Shown here: positions 1-10,619 of the stretch, in pieces
Layout of the letters: the number at the start of each line of letters is the position of its first letter
How positions within the stretch are numbered: the first letter of the stretch is position 1
Source of the DNA: Pohlia nutans
Lineage: Eukaryota > Streptophyta > Bryopsida > Bryales > Mniaceae
Assembly (NCBI GenBank): GCA_022496805.1
Contig: CM040085.1
Span: 28,859,811 to 28,923,810, forward strand
Direction of reading: 5' to 3'
Length of the DNA: 64,000 nucleotides
Translations under genes and position numbers: made by a program
The notes under the pieces: generated by a model
The model's input: only the letters and a program-made list of their open reading frames with translations
Database searches by the model: none
Told to the model about the DNA's origin: nothing

Positions 1-2780
1 GGTGTTCTGGTCTTGCATTTCTGGTTTACAAGACCGGTAATAGCTTAAACTCTATCCAGAAGGGCCTGCTACACCAAATATGTAATGTCACATGGTAGAA
101 ATATTAATGAAAGACCTTGAATTTTGGGCAAACATGCTCTGCATGACATCAGCCGCGGGTTCAGGTTCTACATGGAAAGCTGTCCTAATATGTACCTGAT
201 CACTGCATCGTAATTCTGTGCGTGCATATCTTGTTGAGATTGAAATTCGGTTTCATGAAGAAACCAAATTGTAACTTTCTGCAAAACAAAACTAATCAGC
301 TGCATCCTTTAAGAAGTTGTCTAAAGACCTAATATCATCTTTTAAAGAGCAGTAACGCTCTAACGTAATCTGACTTTGGTCGATATTCTACCTTTTTCGG
401 GGTCATATTATTTTGCAAAATCTTCCAACATAAATTGACAGTTTTTGTATTTTGGGTAGAACTTGTAAGGTAGGGTGCACCAACTTTGATGAAATTTTTG
501 GTGTGCATAGTTGTCAAAATCTCTCTTTTTCAAAACATATTAAAACTTATTGGTGATGTTTTTAAGTAATTTTTTTGACACATGGTGAGATTGATGTATA
601 TAAAATTTAAAGATACATTTTTATTTTTATTTTTTTAAAGGCTTTATATTAGGAAATATGAAGTATTGAAAGTACAGAAAAACACGATGAATATGATGAA
701 AGTATGATGAAAGTTCAATGATGAATATTGTGATTGATTTCTATTTTTTTTGCAATTTCAACTCAAAGCCCATGTGTAATATCTTATATAGATTACTATA
801 ATGATTTTAAATTTATCCAAATCTTCTTCTACATGCTTAAAATGCCTAAATGCTAAAAGATGTCTATATTGAGTAAAACCGCAATGTAGAAAATATTCTT
901 AAACAAAAATTGAGGAAAGAAGTACAATAAGTGAAATTCTATATGCACAAGAAGTATGAAGTTCAAATTCCAAAAATAGCATAAAAATGGGTGCATTTGT
1001 CAAAAAATAATGCTATTGTGACACCAAAAACATATTACAAATGCACTATGTTCTCTAATTTAGCAACTTATTTTTTAAAATTGAACATCATATTTGTATT
1101 TTAAGGTACATGGATATTAAATATTTTTCACACTTTTCCTATAAGTTTGTTTCCATCCAATAATCTTATATTGAGCTTGAAAGGTAAAAAAAAGGCCAAA
1201 AACTTCGGTTGTGACAAAAAAATTGGTGCACCCTGCCTTGCAATTACCCTTTTGCAATTACCCTTTAAGCCAGCTCAATCAGATTCCAAGATTATATTGG
1301 AAGGGGCCTTCCAAGTTTAAATTATGTTTTGTAACTGCCCCGATCAACATGTCCCAAAAAATAATTGGCTGACCGGCTCCCGGCTACCACCGGTCGCCTC
1401 GATCAGTCGATTAATTTTCGGAACATGCCTCCCATAGGCAATTTCCTAATACTTTATTGCTAGTGGAGTGGAAGAACCTTTAGAAACATAATCCATGATT
1501 TTGGTGCTTACCATAATGCATATAATTTTTTTGAGTCTATGACGCTAGCTAGTCATGGAGCATCTCCTAGTCTCTTTCTTTCTCAAGGTAATCCAACACT
1601 ATATGAAAAATTGAAAGTGATATACGGTGCTCAACAACACACATTGGATAATTATTCTATGGTAACATTTTTGCATTTTCGTAACATGAATTGCAATCTT
1701 TATTTATTTCATATAAAAAAAAACAAATACATGTCCAAAACATAACAACACGTATTGCAATTCCAATGGTATATAATTAAATCATCCTTTTAGGCCAAAC
1801 CATTGAATCAAAAAATAGATATTTGCCACGTGGTTCCTAAATATACTATCAATTTGTTTTATTTGTTTGTGTTCTTCTATTAAATAGTTTCTTTTTATCA
1901 CCAAGTATACAATCAAAATATAATTTGATGCTAAAAAAGTGCATCGAGTAATGAAAATTCATCATGCATTTTTTAAGAGAATGTTTTCATTTTGTTTTTT
2001 GTGTTTGTGATCATTTATTAACATTTTTCTTCAAGGGTATAAAATATTTTTTTAGGAAGAATCAAATCATGTTTATGGTAATATGAGATCAAGATATCTT
2101 TTGAAACCAAACCAATGCACCAAATAATGAATATGTGCCACACTGTTTGGTAAGAATGTGGGACTTGAAAATTTTAATGTAATACACGAGATCGGCGAGG
2201 TCTTATGACTAATGACTTGGGGAAGTCACTTAGTCTAAATTTTGATATACATGAGCAAACACAAGGTATTAATGGGGGGCTATGAAATAATTGGAATATC
2301 CTACTATTTATAATATATTTAGGGCATATTCATAGTATATTTAAGGAATGTTCACAAAATATTCTCAAATTGGTTTTAAACCACCCTCTATTACTTCTAA
2401 AAATATATGAATTTTATCTCAAATGAATAAAAGACACCCTATATTTGTTCTCTCATGGTTATTTAAATTTTTGACAGTGACTTCCCCGAGACTAACTAGC
2501 TACAAATTGAATTCTACAGTCTGTTGGATCATCCAAAACTTGAAAGTAATGTAGACGGCTCCACAATTGAAGCATGGAAGGAACACATCTTGTATACAAA
2601 ATGAGGTTTTAAAAAAAAGCCTTCAAGAAAGCTTTAATGTGTAATGCCATTTGTATGGATTAGAACCAAGAGATGACCATTTCCACACTTGATGTATTCT
2701 AGTGTATCATATATCAATTTGTTTCACATATGTATTATGCTAAAAAAAAGTAGTGCAAGATTATGACTTATCTAATTTGC
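1..2780. other. AT-rich intergenic DNA, no gene seen
   Basis: No open frame here has a recognisable domain, good codon structure or splice context. The stretch is AT-rich with many A and T runs. The only structure I can support is a pair of inverted 21-mers at 463-483 and 1223-1243, listed separately. Confidence 0.6.
463..1243. repeat. Candidate MITE with imperfect terminal inverted repeats
   Basis: The ends are inverted: TTGTAAGGTAGGGTGCACCAA minus its last base reads at 463, and the complement of 1223-1243 differs from it at two positions of 21. The inner flank ACCAA-T-rich-GTC resembles the termini of the MITE at 37057-37288, so the two may be distant relatives. The interior is AT-rich and non-coding. 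No target duplication is clear. Confidence 0.35.
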
Positions 2781-2782
2781 TA

Positions 2783-2883
2783 GTAGATAGATATAAACTC
2801 CGGTCCTCTTTTGAGGCCGGCGTGAATAAAGTGTCTGTTCGTCTTGACAATGAGCCAGTGCCCACCGGACAAAGGGCCATTGG
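2783..2883 (-). repeat. Dispersed ~100-bp repeat, copy 1
   Basis: On the minus strand this reads GGGCACTGGCTCATTG, then AACAGACACTTTATTCACGC, then AGAGGACCGGAGTTT. The same order of blocks occurs at 23456-23540 and 33804-33900. The family is unknown to me. It may be the conserved core of a larger non-autonomous transposon. Confidence 0.55.
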
Positions 2884-2998
2884 TGCAAGACTACTCACCT
2901 CTTACAAGAATAGACACTTTAGTAACCAGAGATAAATACTAGTAACACTAGTAAAATTCATTAGTTAGAACTAGCGCGGGTATAAATTGGTGTTTGTT

Positions 2999-3241
2999 TT
3001 GCTGGTGGTCGCCAAGTCATAGTTCCAAGGTTGGTTGGAGAAGGACGTTTATGTTACAATTGTACGGTCCGGGTTCGATTCCCGTTGAGTCCGTCTGAGC
3101 GTTTATTGTGACATACGTGGCTTGGTGCTGCTGGTGAATTTATCATAGGCAGGAAAGTTTGTTCCAACCAACCGGCCCCGTCCCATCTACCTGAGACAAG
3201 TGTGTACTTTGAGCTTTAAACAAAAAATACAAAATAAATAA
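2999..3241 (+). mobile_element. SINE-like unit with Pol III B-box and A-rich tail
   Basis: GGTTCGATTCC near 3070 matches the tRNA B-box consensus. A weak A-box-like stretch (TGGTCGCCAAG) lies about 60 bases upstream. The unit ends in an A-rich tail (near 3213-3241) just before the 3' end of the LINE on the other strand. This is the layout of a tRNA-derived SINE. It does not fold as an intact tRNA, and no target duplication was found, so the limits are approximate. Confidence 0.4.
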
Positions 3242-3290
3242 GTAGTGGTCCTCACCATTACCCCCCTTTTCTTTGATAGTTTTGTTTTGT

Positions 3291-3990
3291 TCAGTAATCT
3301 GTTGGTAATGGTTGGTTATTTTCTATTTTTCTTTTATGTAGAATAATTGATCCGGCGTGTTGTATAGCAATGGTGTTTATTTCTTTGAAAGTGTGTTTAA
3401 TGGTGGTTTCTGGTAGTTTAAATTTTGTTTCGAGGAGTTTCATTGAGGGAGTATGTGTTGTACCTCTGGCTCCTGCCGTGATGACTATGAGTGGATCAAC
3501 TTTCCATCCTAAATTAATGATGTTATTAATAAGTGGTTGGTATTTCTGAATTTTGTTATCAATTGTTTCTTGTGGGAATCTGTCATTACAATATATAAAT
3601 TCAATAAATTGTATTGTGAGGTTGTCTAATGGGTTTGATGGTGGGTCATTTTTGTATGGGAGTCCTTTTACGCAAAGAATATCTGGTTTGAATCTAGCGT
3701 TGCAATGGCATCTTTGTTGTTCACATGAACATGGTAGTAGCCATGGGGGTACTGTGTTTTCTTAGGGGTTGTTGTTAAATGTTCCTGCGTTCATGAGGAT
3801 GTAGCATCTAGATTTTTGTGATGAGAGAATTAGTTTTCTTATTTCCCATACTGCTTTATTGTGTCTTTTGACTCTAATGGCGTGTATATGCTGTTGATTG
3901 CATTTTAGAAGTACGTGTAGCCAGGTGTCTGCATCTGCAGAGTTACAAATAGAGCATGTGATTGAGGGGAATCTTTCTCTACCAAAGAAT
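3291..3990 (-). pseudogene. LINE CCHC knuckle and restriction-like endonuclease (RLE)
   Basis: Downstream of RNase H the same frame reads C-x2-C-x9-H-x4-C (CSIC...H...C, 3956-3900), then IRVKRHNKAVW with the R-H-N signature, then an in-frame TAA at 3762. The frame stays open past that stop: FKPDILCVKG (PD motif near 3685), LTIQFIEFIYCNDRF (acidic residue near 3601), KIQKYQPLINNIINLGWKVD, then a TGA at 3291-3293. Order and spacing follow the RLE of R2- and Dualen-type LINEs: knuckle, RHN, P-D, a hydrophobic strand with an acidic residue, and K-x-x-K-Y. Reading the C-terminus requires passing the single TAA, which probably came from CAA. Confidence 0.65.
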
Positions 3991-4319
3991 AGTTGTTTCC
4001 TTGCATTACCCATGTATTGACCGGTACGGAGTTTTAGAATATTTGTTTTTTGTGAATCTGTGATTGTCGGATTAGACCAGAATGCATTGGATAGTTCATT
4101 ATCAATATTTGGATTCATGGTCCATTTGCTAATGTTGGGAAATTGGGTTGCCATTATTTCAAGGTTTTTTTTTTGGTCGTATTTGGTTAGATATGTTTGG
4201 AGACATCTGACAGGGTCTTTGTCTGGTCGTTTTATAGGCCCTGGCCATAGATCCTTTTGAAAATAGAATGGTGTTGTATGTGCAAATTCATATGATCTTG
4301 TGGCTCTGAAGTACTCTTT

Positions 4320-4770
4320 TCTGGCTCCCATTTTTGCAAGTTTATCCGCTTGTTCGTTACCTTCAATGTTAATATGTGCTTTGACTTTGTAGAATGTAGT
4401 GGGTTGAGTACGGGTTTTTAGCATTTCTACCATGTCTGTTAGTATGGTTTTCTCCACGTGGTTGTTATGCATAGTTGGGTGTTTAATATGTGTGTTTAGA
4501 TTGTATAGGCAGTTTAAGCAATCTGTAAATATATGTGCCAGTTCGTCTGGGTATTTAGTAGTGATTAGTCTAAGTGTTTTATGGATAGCCATTAGTTCTG
4601 CTCAGAAGCTGGTCTGTAGACCTGGTAATCTTTTTGAGATTTGCATGTCTGTCTTAATTGAATTGTATATTCCATACCCGGTTTTTTTTTTTTTTCCAGT
4701 GTCCATCGTCAGCTTGTACGGGAGGTATGAAGGATCCATCGGTATAATAGCTATATTGTGGTTGGAATTT
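4320..4770 (-). pseudogene. LINE RNase H domain
   Basis: All four carboxylates of the RNase H active site are visible on the minus strand: Asp in YYTDGSF (codons at 4732-4746), Glu in AELMAIHK (near 4602), Asp in IFTDCLN (near 4523) and Asp in NEQADKLAK (near 4346). The VKAHINIEGNEQADKLAK block is the classic C-terminal part, as in I, R1 and Tad-type LINEs. It would degrade the RNA of the RNA-DNA hybrid during retrotransposition. A TGA two codons before AELMA interrupts it. Confidence 0.8.
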
Positions 4771-5079
4771 TGGTGTAGTGTTTGTATTAAAGTTTGGTAA
4801 AGGTGGTGTGTTTAAAGTGGTTGGATTGATGGAGTGTGGGTATATGAGTTTGTTCCATTTTTTATTTTTATTGACCGATGTGTTGTGGGGGGTGAGTGGG
4901 GCATTTTGTATGATGTATTGTGAGATTTGTAGGTTTTCAATTGCTGTTTTAATTGTATTTATTTGGTAAGGTGTGCCAATGCTGTGATTTTGATGATGGA
5001 TGTATAGGATGCGAATTGCAAGTGGTTCTGTCTTTGGTTTATATAGTTCTAGAGGGATTGTTGGCTCTACATATGTAAT

Positions 5080-5480
5080 AGAATCTGCTGTAAAATGGGC
5101 AATTACATGTGTGTCTGGAAATGGCCCAATATGTGGGGAGGAGTTTTGGTACCAATTTGTATCGGGTATTACTAACAGGGTGATAGTATTTGGGTCATTT
5201 TTGGCTGCTAGTCTTGCCCAGTGAATTGCTTGTTGGGCTGTTTCTTCATTATGTGGGTGAGCGTACCCTATACCTTTCCATTTGTATTGAAAGGCGGTGC
5301 CAAGTGATCCAAAGACTTTATCTCTTGCAAAAGGGGAGTAAAATTCTGAGATTAGTGTGGAGCATGTTATTGGTGAAGAGAAGTATGAATGAGAGATGTT
5401 GAAGGTGGTGGTAATGGAGTCAAGAATACTAGTAGGTAGAGTATGTTGTGCTACTTTTAGTGGGTTTTTTTTGGGGATTT
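5080..5480 (-). pseudogene. LINE spacer block, possibly methyltransferase-like
   Basis: Between reverse transcriptase and RNase H the minus strand is open and reads a compact, apparently conserved block: YSPFARDKVFGS, then WKGIGYAHPHN, then AIHWARLAAK, then ITLLVIPDTNWY. The pattern of a G-x-G-Y-A-x-P-x-x turn, an amphipathic helix, and a hydrophobic strand ending in P-D resembles motif IV and its surroundings in small adenine N6-methyltransferases (canonical N-P-P-Y). Here the motif would be A-H-P-H, so activity is doubtful. The resemblance is from memory of the fold pattern only. It could equally be an unrelated linker domain of this clade. Confidence 0.35.
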
Positions 5481-6429
5481 TATGATTATATCTTTGATGA
5501 AGCCATATTACCTCTTTTTCAAATGATTGTGTTTGTGGTACTAGGCCGTGTGAGCTATAAATTGCTTTATTATATTGTTGCCATAGCCATTTTAGTCTAG
5601 TGGTTGGTATAGTGATAAGGTGTCTACCGGTATCCTCATATAAGTGGGTTTGTTCATTATTTATTTGTATGGTATCATGATTGGAAATAATGTCTTTTTC
5701 CGGGTTACATTCTTGTATGTGTATGTGTATAAGTGGGGTAGATGTGGGTGGGGGGATGAATCTTGCATCTCTGCTTTGTTCAGGGGTGAAATGTGTGTTA
5801 ATAATTTTTTTTATAGTGTTTGTGTTGTAATTTTGTGTAGTATTCTGTTAGTAGTTCAATGTTGTGTGCAATGACTGTCGGGTGGTTGGGGGGGAAGAGT
5901 TCTCTTTGTGGCATCCATTTGTTGTATGTATCGTTGTTTTGGAGAATCCATTGGCATAAGTATGTGTTATATTTTTTTGTTATCTTATATTTGTCTTTTG
6001 AGGTATTTGTTTTGTGGTCTAATATTATGTTAATGGGAAATCTCAATGGGTTGTTTTTAATGTTAGGAGGTGGGTTTGGGTGGAAGTGTTGTTGTAGGGC
6101 TGGAGGTTGAGGTGGATTATTCGGTGTTCTTGGCGATAGGTCTTGGTTGTCTGAAATGTATCTCGCTTTAAGCATTCGGGCGGGTGGATGTCTTACACAT
6201 GGGTTTGGGCAGTTTAGTGTACAACTTGGAAAATATAATAGTTGTTCTGCTATTTTTAGTGCGCTTTTTTCTAGCTTGGTTGGCGTTTTGTAGTATGTTT
6301 TGAAGTTTTCTGTTGTCATAAGGTTTGTTCCATTGGGGAGAGTGATGTGTTTTATTTTGTATATGTTATGTATTAGTAGTTTGTGTAAAAGTTTGAGTGA
6401 TAGTTCGGGGTTAAGATGTGGTTAATACA

Positions 6430-8293
6430 GCTGTAGATTGCGTAGGCCATTCACGTTCTAATTCTGTCATATGTAGTTGGAAATTTTTGTTTGTATTTTT
6501 GAGGTGAATTCCTCCAGCTTTTTTTAAGAGAAATAATGTTCGTGTAGTTGGTGATCTAATGCAATCATGTTGTTTGATTCTTGGGATTTCTTCCGCACCT
6601 CCATACTTAGCTAATATGTGGTGTATGAGTCCTCTATAAATTATGCCTAGTCTCCCATGGTCGTTGAGGGCGTTTCTAAGTTGTTCGCCAATGCATCGTA
6701 AATATGCGTTTTTTAGTGAGAATGCTTCAAGTCCAAAGTGTTCGTGAGGTAATTGGATTATTACGTTTGCTGTGCATTTTGGTAGTCCACAAAAAAAAAT
6801 TTGGATTCCTATAATTTTTTAATCTAGTTTTTTGATGGTTGGTAGAGAGTATGGGACTGCATAGAAGCTATATGCAATGCCTGCTCTAATGACAGTGTCA
6901 ATCATGCTAATTTTTTGTTTGCTTGTGGCAGGGCAATTTGATAGTTGTTTGTATTGGTCTACTACTTTTTTTGTGGTGATGTGTGTTTGGAGTTTCCATT
7001 TTAGTGAGGGTATTAGTTGAATGCCTAAGTATACGTAGGGTTCATTTTGGTGCAGGACGGGTATTGGTTAGTTTCTATAAGATATGTTATGGTTTTGTAT
7101 TTGGGTTTTGAAGTTTTCAGGTTTTATTTTGGATTTGTTGGGACAACCAGTGATGGCACATTTTTGTACACCTAAGTCCATTCCAGCCCATTCACAGTAT
7201 TTATCCAATTTATTTAATTGTGTTTGTATTGATTGTAGATTATTTGCTATAGCTGCTAGGTCATCTGCGTATGGTGCAGAGCTAATGGTTAGTTTTGATG
7301 TGCCAAATGTGTACCCGTTGTTACCTCTTTGTAGCCATCTAAGTAGTGGTTCAAGGAATATCAGAAATAAATATGGGCTTAATGTATCTCCTTGGATGGT
7401 GCCTCTTTGGATGGGTATTGGTTTTGTTTTGCCGAAGTGTTCACCGGTAAATATGGTGGTAGAGTGTGAGTAAATATTGCCAATTAGAGTTACCGCATCT
7501 GATGGGTATCCAAGGTCTTTCATTATAGCTAATAGTCTAGCGTGGTCAAGGGAGCCGAATGCATTTTTAAAATCTATGTATAGTAGGTATATGTTTTGGT
7601 TTGTAAATCTAGCGTCTTCTAGGGCTGCTATGAGTAGTTGTAGTTGTCTGGATGTACTTTTTTCTGCTCTAAATCCTTCTTGACTGTCATGTATTATTTG
7701 ATATTTTTCACCGTATGATGATAGTATTAGTGTTAGTGTGCTAGTAAATAATTTATAAATTGTATTTGCAAGTGCTATAGGTCTGTGGTTTGGTAATAGT
7801 GATGGGTCCCCTTTTTTGTATAAAAGTATGGTTAAACTTAATTTCCATGATGCCGGGATTTGTTTTTGTTTGTAGCAATGGGTGAAAAATAAGAATAGTA
7901 GTTTATGGAAACTTTCGGGCATATTTTTTAAAATTGAGTTTGGGATTTTATCTGGACCTGATGTTTTAAACATAGGTCGTATGTTTCTTGGTCGAAGTAT
8001 TTATGTAATGGGGTTTGAGGGTTTCCTCTTTTATCTATTATAAATCCATCTAGATCATGCCATGGGTATTGTCTAACTCCACATGTGCAATTAGTTGGGT
8101 GTTCTGGTTGGTAGTAACATGTAGGGACTGTAGGTCTATTACTAATTGATTGTTGGATGTAGATTTCATTTGCTATGTCTTCTGGGCTAGTTAGTATATT
8201 GTTGTTCCTATCCATAATGCAATCTAGCGGTGGTTTTTCTTGGTTCTTGAAAACTTTTTTATTTATTTTCTTGGGGCTTTTTTCATATAGTTG
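6430..8293 (-). pseudogene. LINE reverse transcriptase domain (broken)
   Basis: The fingers start in the ORF 8215-7928 and continue in another frame in 7973-7068, so a frameshift lies near 7970. Counting from the Met at 7973: GPDKIPNSIL (7-15), motif A YIDFKNAF with Asp134, motif B QRGTIQGDTLSP, and motif C PYADDLA (235-238) with both catalytic Asp. An in-frame TAA just after the ORF interrupts what continues as the thumb (YVYLGIQL), and another TAA follows near 6820. After this the frame reads on through the conserved region with LPHEHFGLEAFSL and NALNDHGRLGI. The core is well kept, but translation would stop several times. Confidence 0.85.
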
Positions 8294-9866
8294 TCTTTAT
8301 TTTGTGATGGCTTTTTTAACACATTCTTGGGTGTATTTTGTGGTGATTTTACGTGCTTGTTTGTTTGCGGTTTTAGCTAGTTCTACTAAAGTTTTAATCC
8401 ATTCTTGTGGATTTATTTCTGGGCTAGGAGGTGGTGGGATGGTAATATGGTTATGGTTTTTTAATTCTTCTATTATTGGGTGGTTTTGCCAATTTGGTAT
8501 GGTTTTTGTTATGTATATTGCTTTTCTGATTAGGTGGTAGGTGGATAGGTGTTTTTTCCATTGTTTTTGGAGTTTTATTGGCAAAAATCCTCCTTGTTGA
8601 GCTGTGCGGCGTGTTAGTGAAGGTAGAGGTGGGGCACTACAAGTTTCTTGAATTTTTTCTGATATTTGTTGTATTAAGTGGTCTAATTTAGTACAAGAAG
8701 TTTGCCATTGGTTGCTTGTTAATTGTTCATTCATCAATATTGTAGTGAGTTCATTTATTTGTAGTGAATTTTCTTCAAAAAATGGTGTTTTGAATTTTTC
8801 AATGTTATCTTGTGGGATGGGATTTAGAATCCTTGGTGGTTTGTTTGTTTTTGGTTGTGTGGGACGAGCTAGTAATGTGTTTGGTGGTATTTGTAGGGTG
8901 ACTGGTGAATGGTCTGAGTTTAGGTTGTATTCGTGGTTTGTGGTTGAATTGTACAGTGTATTATTGGGAGTTTTGATGTAGTATCCATCAATTAAGCTTG
9001 TTTGAGTGTAGTTTTGTCTACCTTGTCTGGTAAATGTGCTATTTGTTGGAATATAAGTTAAATGTAGAGAGTCTGTGAATGCACGCCATTCTATATCTTC
9101 TGTTTGCGGAGGTGTTATGTTGGATTCGTTTTGTCTCCCTATAAGGGCTATGTCTCTGTTAAAATCACCACATAGTATGTATGTGTGGTTTGGATGTGCT
9201 ACGATTTGTTGTGTTATTTGTTGTTGTATTATTGTAATATATTGAATATCTTCTAAGTGGGAAGGCATGTACATATGTAAAATTAGCCAAGGTTGTAATG
9301 GTGCATTTTTTATTTGTATAATTTGTAAATATGGTGAGATTACGGCTGGGGTAGGGATTTTGGTGATATTTCCTGGGTATGAGTATTTGTTATTTATTAG
9401 AGTGAGGAGTCCGCCTCTTGCAGGGGTATATGGTATTCTTTGTTGCATGCATCTTGTTAAGGCGTATGTGTTGTTAAAAATTAGTTTGTATTTTGGAAAT
9501 ATGTTTTGTATATACTTTTTCGATTTTGTTGCGGTTAGTTTAGTTTCTTGTATTGTGATAATTGTTGGATTTGTTGTGGTGTTTGAGATTAAGTTTTGTA
9601 GGCTTGGTAGGGCTGTGTTTAAAGATGAGGCATTCCATGTAATGATGTGTGTGTTGTGGTTTGTTGTTTGTATTTCTTGGGTTTGCGGTAATGGTATATT
9701 GGGTAGTGGAGGTGGGTGTGTGTATTCATGTATAGGTCCATTGCATTTGAGAGATTCTATTAGTAAATTTTCGGGCAGGAATGGAAATTTGTTTGTTAGT
9801 ATTTGTAGGTTTAGTGGATTATTGTTTTGTTTGATAAAATCATATAGTTGTTTGTAAATGGTATTA
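8294..9866 (-). pseudogene. LINE apurinic/apyrimidinic-type endonuclease domain
   Basis: This frame opens after a frameshift in a run of Cs near 9867 and runs to a TAA near 8294. It nicks target DNA to prime reverse transcription in this class of elements. Visible exonuclease-endonuclease-phosphatase motifs, in order: TWNASSL (metal-binding Asn), TIQETK (catalytic Glu), the MYMPS block, CGDFN (Asp and Asn, residues 94-97 counted from the Met at 9448), SLIDGYYI and NSDHSPV (Ser-Asp-His, residues 178-180). All key residues are present, so the domain itself is intact; decay is in the joins on each side. The linker downstream is rich in Lys, Gln and Thr. Confidence 0.8.
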
Positions 9867-9873
9867 GGGGGGG

Positions 9874-10576
9874 TTAATTAGATTTTGGTTGGTGCTTTTA
9901 AATTGAGTGTATGGGTGTGGGTTTGAGATGTGTCTTTCGGGGAGATTTTGAAGAAGTGCCATTTTTTCAAGGAGTATTGTTGTCCAGTCTGGATCAGGTG
10001 TTTGTATTAATTGGTGGTCACATGTTTCTAGTAGTGGGCTTATCGTGGTAATGAGTGCGTATAGCATGCGGGGAGGTGGGTGGTGTTGGTATTCATGTAT
10101 GTATTTTGAGAGGTGTGGGTAGTTTGTAGATGTTTCTGGGTGATTTGGGTGTGTTGTTTTTAACCAAGGAGCAAACTTTCTTGCTAAGTGTTGATATTTT
10201 GGGTGTAGTTTTCTTGTGCATGGAATGAAATATGTTTTGCTTCTATTTTATGTGATGGTGGGTGCGTTTTAAGAATGTTTGGCATTGGTTCTGGGTTGGA
10301 TTCGATGTCGCCACAAAGGAGTAGTAGGAGTTTTGAAATATGGTTATTTTTATTATAGTTTGTTATGGTGGTAATTTTGTTTTTGTTGGAAAGGTGTTTT
10401 TTGTTGATTTTTTTGAGGGGGTTTGAAGACTTTTTATTTATTTGGTTAATAGTGTGATTTTTATGTGTTTGATGTTGAGTATTATTGCATTTTCGTAATT
10501 TGCTAGTATCTATTGCATGGCTTGGCAACTTGGGTTTCCGCTTCCAAAGCCAAGCTTGTCTTTTCGGACTTTTCAT
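9874..10576 (-). pseudogene. LINE N-terminal region with degenerate 2A-like motif
   Basis: The first ORF runs from the ATG at 10576 to 10184 and is continued in another frame by 10067-9864, so a frameshift lies near 10190. It is rich in Lys, Asn and Thr, fitting a nucleic-acid-binding leader. Around residues 90-105 it reads LLLLLCGDIESNPEPM. Functional 2A peptides end in D-x-E-x-N-P-G-P; here the Gly is Glu, a one-base change from GGA to GAA. Trypanosome L1Tc carries a functional 2A upstream of its AP endonuclease in a comparable place. I infer that an ancestral copy skipped a peptide bond here and that this copy cannot. Confidence 0.6.
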
Positions 10577-10619
10577 AAATAGTTATTTACTATCACTTTT
10601 TATTAAAACTAGGTGTCAC

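Larger units (their letters stand above)
3291..10576 (-). mobile_element. Degenerate Dualen/RandI-like LINE with two endonuclease domains
   Basis: The whole minus strand of this 7.3-kb block reads as one decayed LINE polyprotein. Domain order is: N-terminal region with a 2A-like motif (10576-9874), apurinic-type endonuclease (about 9670-8880), reverse transcriptase (8215-6430), a possible methyltransferase-like block (about 5375-5135), RNase H (4746-4340), CCHC knuckle (3956-3900) and a restriction-like endonuclease ending at the TGA at 3291-3293. Having both an APE-type and a restriction-like endonuclease is the defining feature of the Dualen clade, first described in Chlamydomonas; angiosperm LINEs are mostly L1 and RTE. 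Several frameshifts and in-frame stops disable this copy. The true 5' and 3' ends and target duplications were not identified. Clade assignment is by domain architecture only. Confidence 0.8.

Noticed and set aside
3003..3090. An intact tRNA gene
   Set aside because: Only the B-box is good; acceptor and anticodon stems cannot be formed at normal spacing.
3553..9857. Many plus-strand frames rich in Phe, Val, Gly and Cys over the LINE
   Set aside because: They are shadows of the A/C-rich minus-strand LINE coding sequence, where all domain motifs are found.
10283..10330. A working 2A ribosome-skipping site
   Set aside because: The required N-P-G-P is N-P-E-P in this copy, so skipping is not expected here even if the ancestor had it.
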